From Qipengyuania xiapuensis (GTDB taxonomy: Bacteria > Pseudomonadota > Alphaproteobacteria > Sphingomonadales > Sphingomonadaceae): DNA of 64,000 nt. A program made the position numbers and the translations under genes. The notes beneath the pieces were generated by a model, which saw only the letters and a program-made list of their open reading frames with translations, was not told the DNA's origin and did not search any database. Of this stretch, positions 1-8,945 are shown in pieces (positions within the stretch are counted from its first letter, which is position 1; each line of letters starts with the position of its first letter). Location of the stretch: positions 1,054,001-1,118,000 of the forward strand of contig NZ_JAIGNL010000001.1 in NCBI RefSeq assembly GCF_019711395.1. The letters are read 5' to 3'.

Positions 1-572
1 TTCGCCCAGCGTACCCATTCGCGCGCGGCAGCCGGAGTTGCTGGATAGTCGCGGCCCCATTTGTCGCCGAACACGGCATAGGGGAACAGACGCGGCGCGG
101 CGATGGTGTTGTTCCTGCTGCGCTGCGTATCGGTGAGGTCGGGCTGGCCCGGACCGAAGTAGAACGAAACTCCGCGCACACTGGTCACCCCGTGCGCAAG
201 CCAGAGCTTGTAGCCATAGGAAGGCTGCGCTGCTTTCGACGGATCGCCATTGTGGCCATGCGTGTCGACGAAGCCCGGCATCACGGTCATGCCGCTGGCA
301 TCGACGATCCGGTCGGCGCGGGCACGAACGTCGGCTGGCGCACCGCCGCCGTGGATGGCTGCGATCCGGTTGCCCTCGACCACGATATCGACCGGTCCCA
401 TTGGCGGGGCGCCTGACCCTTCGATCATCGTCGCGCCTGAGATGATCAGCGTCCCGTAAGGGCCTTCGCCTTCGCCAGCCGCGCGATCCGGCACCGGCTG
501 CATCGTCTGGGCCGTTGCTGCCGAGAACCCTAGCGTGGCCAGAGCTGCGAGCGCGAATTTCAGAAGTTTCAT
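1..572 (-). CDS. Amidohydrolase family protein, secreted (3' part cut by window edge)
   Basis: The minus-strand reading frame opens at 572 with an export signal (MKLLKFALAALATLGFSAATAQ) and runs off the window without a stop. Residues about 45-110 read as the start of an amidohydrolase fold: a 'LIISGATMIEG' beta-sandwich strand, 'ADRIVDASGMTVMPGFVDTHGHNGD', where the V-D-T-H-x-H motif supplies the first two metal-binding histidines. The family hydrolyses amide or imide bonds (imidazolonepropionase- and dipeptidase-like members); the signal peptide indicates periplasmic action. The substrate cannot be told from this fragment. Divergently transcribed from the SIMPL-domain gene at 709. Confidence 0.85.
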   Translation of the reverse strand, partial: MKLLKFALAALATLGFSAATAQTMQPVPDRAAGEGEGPYGTLIISGATMIEGSGAPPMGPVDIVVEGNRIAAIHGGGAPADVRARADRIVDASGMTVMPGFVDTHGHNGDPSKAAQPSYGYKLWLAHGVTSVRGVSFYFGPGQPDLTDTQRSRNNTIAAPRLFPYAVFGDKWGRDYPATPAAAREWVRWA

Positions 573-708
573 CGAGACAGTTCCCCTCTTGCGCCGGGGC
601 GTATCTCGCCTCGCCGGGAAAGTGAAGCCGCCAGTGGAACCGACCAGTTCAGCAAGGCGTAAACCACCGGCAGGGATGATGAGCCGGAATTTCAAAGGAG
701 TAGACATC

Positions 709-1425
709 ATGAGACACCTGATCGGAACCGCATTTGCAGCGACGCTGGTTGCGATGCCGGCCCACGCGGCGGAAGTCGTGATCGAATCCTCCGGACCGGT
801 CGTCGAATTGACCGTGGTCGAGAAGATCGAAGCCGATCCGGATCTGGTGACGGTTGGGGCAGGCGTGACGAGCGATGCTCCCACGGCCGTAGAGGCACTG
901 CGCCTCAACTCCGTCGAGATGCGCAAGGTCATCGACCGGCTGAAGGCGCTTGGGATTGCCGAGCGCGATATCCAGACCACCGGCATCAATCTCAATGCCC
1001 GCTATGACTACGACCAGCGTGCGCAGCGGCAGGTCTTTCGCGGCTACCAGGCGAGCAACAGGGTCAGCGTGAAACTGCGTGAGATCGACGAAACGGGCCG
1101 GATCCTCGACGCGCTCGTGGTGGCCGGTGCGACCAATCTCGACGGACCGCGTTTCAGCCTCGAAGACGATAGCCAGGCCAAGGCCACCGCGCGTGCCCGT
1201 GCGATGGAGCGCGGACGTACGCAGGCGCTCGAATATGCGCAGCTCGCCGGGTACTCGGAGCTGAGGCTTCTCGAGGTGAACGAGACGATCACAGGGCGCG
1301 GCGGCCCGATGCCCCAGTTGCGCAACGTGGCCACGATGGATGTTGCCGAAGATGCCGCTCCGGTTCAGCCCGGGTTGGTCAGTACGGCGGTCAACATAAC
1401 GGTGAAATACGAGATGGTTCGCTGA
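709..1425 (+). CDS. SIMPL domain (DUF541) periplasmic protein
   Basis: 238 residues. Start chosen at 709 because AAAGGAG lies 8 bases upstream and the product then begins with a clean signal peptide (MRHLIGTAFAATLVAMPAHAAE). The mature part has the SIMPL/DUF541 pattern: 'LVTVGAGVTSDAPTAVEAL' and 'MRKVIDRLKALGIAERDIQTTGINLNA' near residues 45-100, then 'YQASNRVSVKLREID' and 'ARARAMERGRTQALEYAQLAG'. Family members (YggE, BP26) are periplasmic or outer-membrane-associated proteins linked to oxidative stress tolerance; no enzymatic activity is established. The reading could begin as early as 535, but that would put about 58 unconserved residues before the signal peptide. Confidence 0.85.
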   Translation: MRHLIGTAFAATLVAMPAHAAEVVIESSGPVVELTVVEKIEADPDLVTVGAGVTSDAPTAVEALRLNSVEMRKVIDRLKALGIAERDIQTTGINLNARYDYDQRAQRQVFRGYQASNRVSVKLREIDETGRILDALVVAGATNLDGPRFSLEDDSQAKATARARAMERGRTQALEYAQLAGYSELRLLEVNETITGRGGPMPQLRNVATMDVAEDAAPVQPGLVSTAVNITVKYEMVR

Positions 1426-1487
1426 ACGGGTGACAACCCCGGTATTCACACCTTGTTCAATGCTCTCTGCGTAGTAACACTGCCACT

Positions 1488-1805
1488 ATGAAACGCGTTC
1501 TCGCATCCCTTCTCGCCTTCGGCCTCGTCGCCGGGCCGATTGCCGCGACCATCGGTGCGGCACCGGCCGAAGCGCAGCGTCGCTCCGACCAGGGCGAGGC
1601 GCGCAAGGAGATGCGTGCGGGCAATATCCTGACCTCGCGCGAGATCGAGAACCGGGTGCTGCCCTCCATGCGCGGCGCCGAATACCTCGGCTTCGACTAC
1701 GACCGTACCGCCATGGCCTATCGCCTGAAATTCATTCGTGACGGCCGTGTTCTCTACGTCGATGTCGATGCTCGCACCGGCCGCATCCTGCGCCGAAGCC
1801 GCTGA
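1488..1805 (+). CDS. PepSY-domain exported protein
   Basis: 105 residues with a signal peptide (cleavage probably after 'PAEA', about residue 29) and a C-terminal PepSY-like half: 'LTSREIENRVLPSMRGAEYLG' followed by 'YRLKFIRDGRVLYVDVDARTGRILRRSR', where the V-D-x-x-T-G-x-I-L ending is diagnostic. PepSY proteins are often encoded beside OmpR/PhoP-type two-component systems and are thought to modulate the sensor or periplasmic proteases. Here it sits 85 bases upstream of a response regulator and kinase, so a sensory accessory role is likely by context. Confidence 0.8.
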   Translation: MKRVLASLLAFGLVAGPIAATIGAAPAEAQRRSDQGEARKEMRAGNILTSREIENRVLPSMRGAEYLGFDYDRTAMAYRLKFIRDGRVLYVDVDARTGRILRRSR

Positions 1806-1838
1806 TTTCCGCCATTAGAAACCTCGCGCACCTTGACG

Positions 1839-1856
1839 CGTTCATGTACATGAACG
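1839..1856. promoter_or_regulatory. Perfect 18-bp palindrome upstream of the response regulator gene
   Basis: CGTTCATGTACATGAACG is a perfect inverted repeat lying 34 bases before the response regulator start codon at 1891 and right after a TTGACG hexamer at 1833. Its position between a possible -35 element and the gene fits an operator, plausibly for autoregulation by the PhoP-like regulator or for a dimeric repressor. Direct observation is the palindrome; the regulator identity is inference. Confidence 0.55.
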
Positions 1857-1890
1857 ACACGCGCAAGAATATTAGCGAGGACGGAAATTC

Positions 1891-2571
1891 ATGAGAATCC
1901 TTATCGTCGAAGACGAGCCGACACTCGGCCAGCAGCTCAAGAGCACGCTCGAGCAGAACGGCTACGCCGTCGACCTGTCGACCGATGGCGAGGACGGCCA
2001 CTTCCTCGGCTCGACCGAAGACTATGACGCTGTAATTCTCGACCTTGGCCTGCCGGAGATCGACGGGCTCACCGTGCTCGGCATGTGGCGCAAGGAAGGG
2101 CGCAAATTCCCCGTCCTCGTGCTCACCGCGCGTGACAGCTGGTCCGACAAGGTTGCCGGCCTCGATGCAGGTGCAGACGATTACCTCGCGAAGCCCTTCC
2201 AGACCGAAGAACTGATCGCTCGCCTGCGCGCACTCATCCGCCGCGCTTCGGGCAACACCTCGAGCGAGCTTACGGCTGGCGACGTGCGGCTGGACACGCG
2301 ATCGGGCCGCGTCACGCTGAAGGGCGAGCCGGTCAAGCTGACCGCACAGGAATACAAGCTGCTCAGCTACCTCATGCACCACAAGGGCAAGGTGGTGAGC
2401 CGCACCGAGCTTATCGAACATATCTACGACCAGGATTTCGATCGCGATTCGAACACGATCGAAGTCTTCGTCACCCGCATCCGCAAAAAGCTGGGTGCAG
2501 AAGTGATCACGACCATCCGTGGACTCGGTTACAGCCTCGACGACCCCGCCGACGCACCCCGCGCATCCTGA
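1891..2571 (+). CDS. OmpR/PhoP-family two-component response regulator
   Basis: 226 residues. An N-terminal receiver domain (1-120) shows the acidic pair 'EDE' near residues 8-10, the phospho-acceptor Asp51 in 'VILDLGLPEIDG' and the conserved Lys in 'LAKPF' near residue 101. The C-terminal winged helix (about 130-218) ends in 'SNTIEVFVTRIRKKLG...ITTIRGLGYSL', the OmpR/PhoB DNA-binding signature. It will be phosphorylated by the kinase encoded immediately downstream. With the PepSY protein upstream the unit resembles PhoPQ-like envelope or metal stress systems; the signal is not visible from sequence. Confidence 0.95.
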   Translation: MRILIVEDEPTLGQQLKSTLEQNGYAVDLSTDGEDGHFLGSTEDYDAVILDLGLPEIDGLTVLGMWRKEGRKFPVLVLTARDSWSDKVAGLDAGADDYLAKPFQTEELIARLRALIRRASGNTSSELTAGDVRLDTRSGRVTLKGEPVKLTAQEYKLLSYLMHHKGKVVSRTELIEHIYDQDFDRDSNTIEVFVTRIRKKLGAEVITTIRGLGYSLDDPADAPRAS

Positions 2572-2626
2572 CGATGTAGCGGGCGAGGCGCGTCCGGCGG
2601 CGGGTTCTCCCACCGGCGAAGGCGCT

Positions 2627-4024
2627 GTGCCCGCGTCCGATCCCGTAACGCTGGGTCACCAGCCCGAGCAGCGCCGTAGTCTTGCCTCGCGCATGATGGT
2701 GATTGCGGCGGTGTGGATCGCCGTGCTGCTCGTGGGTGGCGGTTTCGCGCTCGATCGCGCGCTCGCCCGGCAGGTGCAGACGAACTTCGACGACCAGCTC
2801 GAGTACGTCCTCAACGCCCTGATCGCCTCTGCAGAGGTCGACGACTGGGGCGACGTGCGCTTCTATCGTTCGCTCGGCGACCAACGCTTCCTCGAAGTGA
2901 ACAGCGGTGTCTACTGGCAGATCAGCGGGCCGGGCCGCGAGCCCTATCCCAGCCGCAGCCTGTGGGACCGCACGCTCGAGGTCGATGGCAGCCACATCGA
3001 CGACGAGCCCCACTTCTACGACAGCGAGCAGTTCGCGGACGAACCGCTGCGCGTGGTCGAGCGCAATATCATCCTGCCCGACAGCGACACGCGCTGGACT
3101 TTCACTGTCGCTTCGGCGCGCGAAGAGCTCGATTTCCAGATCGCCCGAATCCGTTCGATCCTTATCTGGAGCTTCGCTGTCCTGGGCCTCGGCCTCCTGA
3201 TCATGGCGGTGCTGCAGAGCTATTACGGTCTCCAGCCGCTCCGGCGCGTGCGCGCGGCGATCCAGTCGATGCGATCGGAGGGCGCGAACCGGATCGAGGA
3301 GCCGCTGCCCCTCGAAGTCGAACCGCTGGTCGATGAAATCAACGCGCTGCTCGCGCATAGCGAGAAACAGGCCGAGGAAGCGCGCACCCATGCCGGCAAT
3401 CTGGCGCATGCGCTGAAGACCCCGCTGACCGTCCTCACCAATGCTGCGACCGCGCATGATCCCAAGCTTTCGGACCTCGTGTGCCGCGAAACCAAGACCA
3501 TGCAGCGCCATGTGGAGCATCACCTCGCCCGGGCGCGCGCAGTCGGGCGGCGGGCCAGTGGTCATGCTCGCGCGGATGTGTGGTCGAGTGCGGAGAGCGT
3601 ACTGCGGGCGGTCACCCGGATTTATGAGAACACGCGGTTCGATCTCGACGGCAATCGTAGCGCGGCGGTTGCGATCGAACGGCAGGACCTCGACGAGATC
3701 CTCGGCAACCTGATCGAGAACGCGGCGAAATACGGTGGTGGCAGCGTTTTCGTCACAGTCGACGCCGATCCGATCGACATCGACCACTGCACGATCTGGG
3801 TCGAGGACGACGGTATGGGCATCCCCGATGCCGAACGCGACCGGATCTTCGATCGCGGCGCTCGGCTGGACACGGGCAAGCCGGGCACGGGCCTCGGCCT
3901 GGCGATCGTTCGCGACGTGGCAGAGATTTACGGGGGCATTGTCGAACTCGGGGAATCCGAGGACCTGGGTGGCCTCATGGTCTACCTGAAACTGCCGCGT
4001 GCAGGGACGGCTGCGGAAAGCTAG
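2627..4024 (+). CDS. Sensor histidine kinase, PhoQ-like
   Basis: Membrane sensor kinase paired with the regulator at 1891. Two transmembrane helices (about residues 22-45 and 180-205) flank a periplasmic sensor of roughly 130 residues. The cytoplasmic part holds a HAMP-like linker, the H-box His261 in 'NLAHALKTPLTVL', an N-box 'NLIENAAKYGG', and G1/G2 boxes 'DDGMGIP' and 'GTGLGLAIV'. The frame stays open upstream to a GTG at 2519 that would overlap the regulator; the GTG at 2627 gives a short cytoplasmic lead before TM1 and a weak GAAGG site, so the start is uncertain. Its stop codon shares the palindrome CTAG with the convergent chorismate mutase gene. Confidence 0.9.
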   Translation: MPASDPVTLGHQPEQRRSLASRMMVIAAVWIAVLLVGGGFALDRALARQVQTNFDDQLEYVLNALIASAEVDDWGDVRFYRSLGDQRFLEVNSGVYWQISGPGREPYPSRSLWDRTLEVDGSHIDDEPHFYDSEQFADEPLRVVERNIILPDSDTRWTFTVASAREELDFQIARIRSILIWSFAVLGLGLLIMAVLQSYYGLQPLRRVRAAIQSMRSEGANRIEEPLPLEVEPLVDEINALLAHSEKQAEEARTHAGNLAHALKTPLTVLTNAATAHDPKLSDLVCRETKTMQRHVEHHLARARAVGRRASGHARADVWSSAESVLRAVTRIYENTRFDLDGNRSAAVAIERQDLDEILGNLIENAAKYGGGSVFVTVDADPIDIDHCTIWVEDDGMGIPDAERDRIFDRGARLDTGKPGTGLGLAIVRDVAEIYGGIVELGESEDLGGLMVYLKLPRAGTAAES

Positions 4025-4332
4025 GTCCCGCTGCGCGCCTGTTCGTGGTGGCGGATCACTTCATCGATAATGAAGCGCAGGAACTTCTCGCTGAACTCGG
4101 GATCGAGCTCGCTTTCCTCTGCCAGCCTGCGCAAGCGAGCAATCTGGGCCGCCTCTCGTGCGGGATCGGCTGGGGGCAGCGTGACCTTCGCCTTGTAGGC
4201 GCCCACCGCCTGCGTGATGCGAAACCGTTCGGCCAGCATGTGCACGAGTGCAGCATCGATATTGTCGATGCTCTTGCGAAAACCGGCCAGGGTGGCGTCT
4301 TCGTCAGCGGATTGTTGCGCGTCCTGCGTCAT
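4021..4332 (-). CDS. Chorismate mutase (AroQ type)
   Basis: 103 residues, the usual size of a monofunctional all-helical AroQ chorismate mutase, which turns chorismate into prephenate for Phe/Tyr synthesis. The order of key residues matches: 'FRKSIDNIDAALVHMLAERFRITQAVGAYKAK' contains the family R-x(2)-I-D-x-I-D and the second R-x(n)-K, and 'FIIDEVIRHHEQ' gives the C-terminal helix. No TAT-pathway or secretion signal, so cytoplasmic. Convergent with the kinase gene, whose stop codon it overlaps by 4 bases. Confidence 0.92.
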   Translation of the reverse strand: MTQDAQQSADEDATLAGFRKSIDNIDAALVHMLAERFRITQAVGAYKAKVTLPPADPAREAAQIARLRRLAEESELDPEFSEKFLRFIIDEVIRHHEQARSGT

Positions 4333-4399
4333 GGATTGTCAGATTAACGGCAAAAGCTCCCTTGCCAAGAAAGCTTAGGCAGGACATGGCCAAGCTGCA

Positions 4400-5416
4400 A
4401 TGACTGCCGAAATCGTACCCCTGCCGCGCAAGGGCCCCGAGGCCTCGATCGAGCCCATGCTCGAACTGACTGCCGCGGGCATGAACCAGGTAAACCAGGT
4501 CATCCTTGACCGGATGCAGAGCGAGGTTCCGCTCATCCCGGCACTCGCCGGGCACCTGATTTCCGGGGGAGGCAAACGCCTGCGCCCCATGCTCACACTC
4601 GCGGGTGCAGAGCTGGTTGGATACAGCGGCACGCGCCACCACAAGCTCGCCGCTGCGGTCGAGTTCATCCACACCGCGACCCTGCTGCACGACGACGTCG
4701 TCGACGGCAGCGACCTGCGGCGCGGCAAGGCGGCCGCCAACATCATTTTCGGCAATCCGGCGACGGTCCTTGTCGGCGATTTCCTCTTCAGCCGCAGCTT
4801 CGAGCTGATGACCGAGGACGGCAGCCTCAAGGTCCTCAAGATCCTTTCAGGCGCGAGCGCGATCATCGCCGAGGGCGAGGTCGACCAGCTCACCGCCCAG
4901 CGCAAGATCGATACGAGCGAGGAGCGCTATCTTCACATCATCCGCGCCAAGACTGCGGCGCTGTTCGCCGCAGCAAGCCGCATCGCTGCGGTTGTTGCCG
5001 AATGCAGCGACGAAGAAGAGCAGGCGCTCGACGAATACGGTCGCAATCTCGGCGTCGCCTTCCAGCTCGTCGACGATGCGCTCGATTACGATTCCGATGC
5101 CGCTGCCATGGGCAAGGACCGCGGCGACGATTTCCGGGAAGGCAAGATGACGCTGCCCGTCATCCTCGCCTACGCGCGTGGAGACGAGCAGGAGCGCGAA
5201 TTCTGGAAAGCGGCAATCGCCGGCTTCCGGACTTCGGACGACGATCTCGACGAGGCGATCACGCTGATCGAACGGCACAATGCCGTCGCCGATACCAAGG
5301 CCCGTGCGCGGCATTTCGCGCAGCGCGCCATCGACGCCTTGTCGATCTTCCCCGATGGCAAGGCTCGCCGCGCCATGACCCAGGCCGCGCTGTTCGCGGT
5401 CTCGCGCGGCTACTGA
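4400..5416 (+). CDS. ispB: Long-chain polyprenyl diphosphate synthase (octa/decaprenyl type)
   Basis: 338 residues. Trans-prenyltransferase that extends farnesyl diphosphate with isopentenyl diphosphate to make the ubiquinone side chain. The first aspartate-rich motif is DDVVD (Asp98-Asp102) and the second is 'DDALDYDSD' starting at Asp225; 'GGGKRLRPMLTLAGAEL' binds substrate and small residues before the first motif fit long products. The exact chain length (C50 is usual in Sphingomonadales) cannot be read off with certainty. Divergent from chorismate mutase; a strong hairpin follows. Confidence 0.93.
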   Translation: MTAEIVPLPRKGPEASIEPMLELTAAGMNQVNQVILDRMQSEVPLIPALAGHLISGGGKRLRPMLTLAGAELVGYSGTRHHKLAAAVEFIHTATLLHDDVVDGSDLRRGKAAANIIFGNPATVLVGDFLFSRSFELMTEDGSLKVLKILSGASAIIAEGEVDQLTAQRKIDTSEERYLHIIRAKTAALFAAASRIAAVVAECSDEEEQALDEYGRNLGVAFQLVDDALDYDSDAAAMGKDRGDDFREGKMTLPVILAYARGDEQEREFWKAAIAGFRTSDDDLDEAITLIERHNAVADTKARARHFAQRAIDALSIFPDGKARRAMTQAALFAVSRGY

Positions 5417-5424
5417 CGCGAAAA

Positions 5425-5453
5425 GGCCCGACCTGCACGCGGCAGGCCGGGCC
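5425..5453. terminator. Bidirectional terminator hairpin between convergent genes
   Basis: An 11-bp stem with a single mismatch (arms 5425-5436 and 5442-5453, 5-nt loop) lies between ispB and the convergent lipoprotein gene. On the minus strand it is followed by TTTT (positions 5421-5424), so it is best placed to end the lipoprotein transcript and probably also ispB. Confidence 0.7.
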
Positions 5454-5470
5454 AATCCGATCCGAAGATA

Positions 5471-6274
5471 TTACTGACGTGTTGCGGTCCAGCGTACCAC
5501 GCTGCCGTCGCGTGCGTCCGTCGAGACGCCGGACATGGTGTCACCGTCGATGGTGATGTCGGTGCTCGAAAGCGTCTCGCCGTCGCGCGAATAGGTTTCG
5601 CGGATGGAGTTCTCGCCGAGCCTTTCGACCGCGACCATCACGTTGGACTCGCTGCCTTCGATAGCGACCGGTTCGCCGCCGAAAGTGGCAGTCCAGCTGC
5701 CGCCGTTGTCGCTGCTGGTCAGCGTCTCGCCATCGATCGTGTAGGTGAAGGCGAGACCCTCTTCATTGATGTCGGCGACATCGCTGACCGCCCATTCGCC
5801 CGAGACAGCATGCGAGCCTTCGGCGCCCGCTGCGGTACGCGTGAACTTCGTGGTCCCGGTGACCGGTGTGTCGCCGCCGAGATCGGTCCATTCGGCGGTG
5901 GCCGACTGGCCATCCTCGCTCACGGTCCAGACTGCGCCGCCCATTTCCTTGTCGCCAAGGCGGCTGCTGAAGCGGACGGTGTTCTCGTCGACGATCTCGA
6001 TCTTCTGGCCGTCCGCACCGGGACGATCGACCGTTTGCCATTCGCCATCTGCGGCATAGCCATAGGGCGGGTTGCAGCTGTCACACTGGAACTGACCATC
6101 GGCCAGCGTGAAATTGCGCGTATCGTTCTCGAACTCAGCAGTATCGAGATTGACCCTCCAGGTGCCGGCAAGGCTGCCGGCTTCGGCAACTGCCTCGGTT
6201 TCGGCGGTCTCGCTGCAGGCAGTCATGCCCATGGCCATCGTCACGGCGGCCAGTGCGGTCATCATCTTTTTCAT
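5471..6274 (-). CDS. Putative lipoprotein of unknown function
   Basis: 267 residues. Start chosen at 6274, where the product begins MKKMMTALAAVTMAMGMTACSE: a lipoprotein signal with a T-A-C lipobox at Cys20. The rest is rich in beta strands, Asp, Thr and Gly, with two similar sections ('GTWRVNLDTAEFENDTRNF...DGEWQTVDR' and 'SGEWAVSDVADINEEG...YTIDGETL') that read like repeated lipocalin- or WD-type 'how much does it differ' strands. A short Cys pair (CDSC, near residue 75) may form a disulfide. No family recognised. Confidence 0.75.
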   Translation of the reverse strand: MKKMMTALAAVTMAMGMTACSETAETEAVAEAGSLAGTWRVNLDTAEFENDTRNFTLADGQFQCDSCNPPYGYAADGEWQTVDRPGADGQKIEIVDENTVRFSSRLGDKEMGGAVWTVSEDGQSATAEWTDLGGDTPVTGTTKFTRTAAGAEGSHAVSGEWAVSDVADINEEGLAFTYTIDGETLTSSDNGGSWTATFGGEPVAIEGSESNVMVAVERLGENSIRETYSRDGETLSSTDITIDGDTMSGVSTDARDGSVVRWTATRQ

Positions 6275-6474
6275 AAACCTCTCCCTTGTTGTGCGGCCCC
6301 TCGTCGGCCCGCCTGTTGGCGGTGCGGCGACAAAAAACCCCACCTCTCCGACCCGACCGGAGAAGCAAGGAATGCGGCTAGATAACAGCAATTGCGCGGT
6401 TTCAGCAAATGCAACGGAAATCCCGCCACTTAACAACGGATTGGGAATTCCGGCCGGTTCGGGGGCTGTGCGCG

Positions 6475-8928
6475 ATGAGGATGTGTGCGAATAGCGCCTT
6501 CGTGACCGATCGCCTTCCGATTCACGACGTTCTTCCGGACCTGCTCGCAGCCTTGCGCACCAATAGCGGGGCGGTGCTGGTCGCACCGCCTGGGGCCGGC
6601 AAGACGACTGCCGTTGCACCCGCCCTGATCGATGAGGACTGGTGCAAGGGTACGGTGATCCTCACCTCGCCGCGCCGCGTGGCGGCGCGTGCCGCTGCCG
6701 AACGTATGGCGCAGATGCTGGGCGAAAAGCCCGGCGAGACGATCGGATACATCACGAGGCTCGACAGCAAACGCTCGGCGAAGACGCGGGTGCTCGTGGT
6801 GACCGAGGCGATTTTCGTGAACACGATCCTCGACGATCCCGAGCTTCCCGGTGTTTCGGCGGTGTTGCTGGACGAGGCGCATGAGCGGCATCTCGATACC
6901 GATCTCGGCCTTGCCCTCTCGCTGGAGACACAGGGCGTGCTGCGTGAAGACCTGCGGGTGCTGGTAATGTCGGCGACAATCGACGGGGCGCGCTTTGCCG
7001 CCCTTATGGGCGAGAGTACGCCCGTGATCGAAAGCGAAGGCCGCGCCTATCCTCTCGATATCCGCTGGCTCGGTTCGTCACCGCAGGAGCGGATCGAGGA
7101 CGCGATGGCATCCGCGATCGCGACCGCGTGGAAGGAGCAGGAAGGCGATATCCTCGCATTCCTGCCGGGGGTGGGCGAGATCGAGCGGACGCGCGAACGG
7201 CTGGAAGCGAGGCTTTCCAGCGCATTGGTGCTCCCGCTTCACGGGCAAGTGCAGCCAGCCGAACAGCGGGCGGCCATCCGCCGCGATCCCGAAGGGCGCC
7301 GCCGCATCGTGCTGGCGACGGCGATTGCCGAAACCTCGCTGACGCTCGACGGCGTTTCGGTGGTGGTCGATGCGGGCCTTTCGCGAAGGGCGGAGTTCGA
7401 CCGGGCCGCAGGCACGACGCATCTCGTCACCCACCGCGCGAGCCAGGCGGCAGCCGCGCAAAGGGCAGGGCGTGCAGCGCGCCAGGGGCCGGGTGTGGCC
7501 TATCGCCTATGGGAGGAGGGTGGCCATGCCGGGCGGCCCCGCTTCGATCCGCCCGAGATCGAGACCGCCGACCTCGCGCCCCTGGTGCTCGATCTGGCGA
7601 AATGGGGAACCGGCGATCCGGCCAGCCTGCAATGGCTGGACAGTCCGCCAGAAGCCTCGGTCATGGCGGCACGTACGACGCTTTCCGGCTTGGGCGCGCT
7701 CGATGCGGAGGGACGGATCACCGATCTCGGCAAGCGGCTGGCGAGCCTGCCGCTCGACCCTTCTTCGGCCGCGACGGTCCTGTTCGGCGCCGAGCACGGT
7801 GATGCGGAAACCGCAGCGCGCCTTGCGCTCCTGCTGCAGGAACGCGGGCTTGGCGGGCGCGGGGAAGACCTCGAGGCGCGCCTCTCGCGCTGGAATGCAG
7901 ATCGCGGGTCGCGCGCCGAAGCCAGTCGCAAGCTGGCTGGACGTTGGGCGAAACAGGCGCGTTCGCTTGTGACCGATAGCGGGAAGGACGGCGTGCCACC
8001 CGCTATCCTGCTTGCAGCCGGTCGACCCGAGTTCATCGCCAGGCGGCGCGATCCTTCGGGCGAGAACTGGATCGCGGCCGGCGGACGCGGCTTCATGCTC
8101 GACCCGGCATCCCCGCTGGCCCGGGCGCAATTCCTCGTGATCGGCGACGCGCAGGGGCAGGCCAAGGGAGCACGCATCACATCGGCCATCGCGCTCGAGG
8201 AGGCCGACCTGCTGCACTGGCTCGGCGACCGGATCGAGAAGCGCTCGGTCGCGCGCTGGAAGGATGGCAGGGTCGAAGCGCGGCTGGAGCGACGGCTAGG
8301 CGCGATAACACTTTCCAGCGGACCCGACCCGAACCCCGATCCCGAGCTGCTTGTGGGTATCCTTGTGGACAAGGCTCTGGAAAACCTGGGGAAGCTGGTT
8401 CCTGCCGAGTTGCAGGCGCGGGCCACATTCATCGGGCTGGATGCCTTGGCGCAAGAGCGGCTGGCTGCAAGCGCCGATCTCTGGCTCGCCCCGCTACTGG
8501 AGGGCAAGCGCAACCTGGAGTTAGGCAAGGGCAAGCTTGTCGACGCCTTGCTGGGCCTGCTCGACTGGAACGACCGGCAGCGGCTCGACAGCGAGGCACC
8601 GCGCGAGTTCACCTCGCCCGCGGGCACGACACACCGGATCGATTATACCGGCGATGATGCGCCCAGTGTCGAAGTGCGCGTGCAGGCATTGTTCGGCCTC
8701 GAACGCCATCCGATGATCGGGAATACGCCGCTGCTGCTCAAGCTCACAAGCCCTGCGGGTCGCCCGATCCAGTCGACTCGCGACCTGCCGGGATTCTGGC
8801 GCGGGAGCTGGGCCGATGTGCGCAAGGACATGAAGGGCCGCTACCCCAAGCACCGCTGGCCCGAGGAACCATGGGCGGAAAAGCCCAGTTTGAAGACCAA
8901 GAACGCCTTTTCAAAAAGCGAAGGCTGA
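6475..8928 (+). CDS. hrpB: ATP-dependent helicase HrpB (DEAH box)
   Basis: About 817 residues. DEAH-box superfamily 2 helicase: Walker A 'PPGAGKTT' near residue 40, DEAH in 'LLDEAHERHLDTD' near 133, motif III 'SATIDG', motif VI 'QRAGRAARQGPG', a helicase-associated winged-helix/ratchet section, and the HrpB-specific C-terminal domain ending 'KDMKGRYPKHRWPEEPW'. RNA-related helicase of unclear role. ATG codons at 6475 and 6481 and a GTG at 6502 are all possible starts; the last puts the usual 'LPIHDVLPDLL' near the N-terminus, so the true start may be slightly downstream. Confidence 0.93.
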   Translation: MRMCANSAFVTDRLPIHDVLPDLLAALRTNSGAVLVAPPGAGKTTAVAPALIDEDWCKGTVILTSPRRVAARAAAERMAQMLGEKPGETIGYITRLDSKRSAKTRVLVVTEAIFVNTILDDPELPGVSAVLLDEAHERHLDTDLGLALSLETQGVLREDLRVLVMSATIDGARFAALMGESTPVIESEGRAYPLDIRWLGSSPQERIEDAMASAIATAWKEQEGDILAFLPGVGEIERTRERLEARLSSALVLPLHGQVQPAEQRAAIRRDPEGRRRIVLATAIAETSLTLDGVSVVVDAGLSRRAEFDRAAGTTHLVTHRASQAAAAQRAGRAARQGPGVAYRLWEEGGHAGRPRFDPPEIETADLAPLVLDLAKWGTGDPASLQWLDSPPEASVMAARTTLSGLGALDAEGRITDLGKRLASLPLDPSSAATVLFGAEHGDAETAARLALLLQERGLGGRGEDLEARLSRWNADRGSRAEASRKLAGRWAKQARSLVTDSGKDGVPPAILLAAGRPEFIARRRDPSGENWIAAGGRGFMLDPASPLARAQFLVIGDAQGQAKGARITSAIALEEADLLHWLGDRIEKRSVARWKDGRVEARLERRLGAITLSSGPDPNPDPELLVGILVDKALENLGKLVPAELQARATFIGLDALAQERLAASADLWLAPLLEGKRNLELGKGKLVDALLGLLDWNDRQRLDSEAPREFTSPAGTTHRIDYTGDDAPSVEVRVQALFGLERHPMIGNTPLLLKLTSPAGRPIQSTRDLPGFWRGSWADVRKDMKGRYPKHRWPEEPWAEKPSLKTKNAFSKSEG

Positions 8929-8945
8929 ATTACAGGGCGCCCACT

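Noticed and set aside
4021..4024. Shared CTAG of convergent stop codons as a regulatory feature
   Set aside because: A simple tail overlap of convergent genes.
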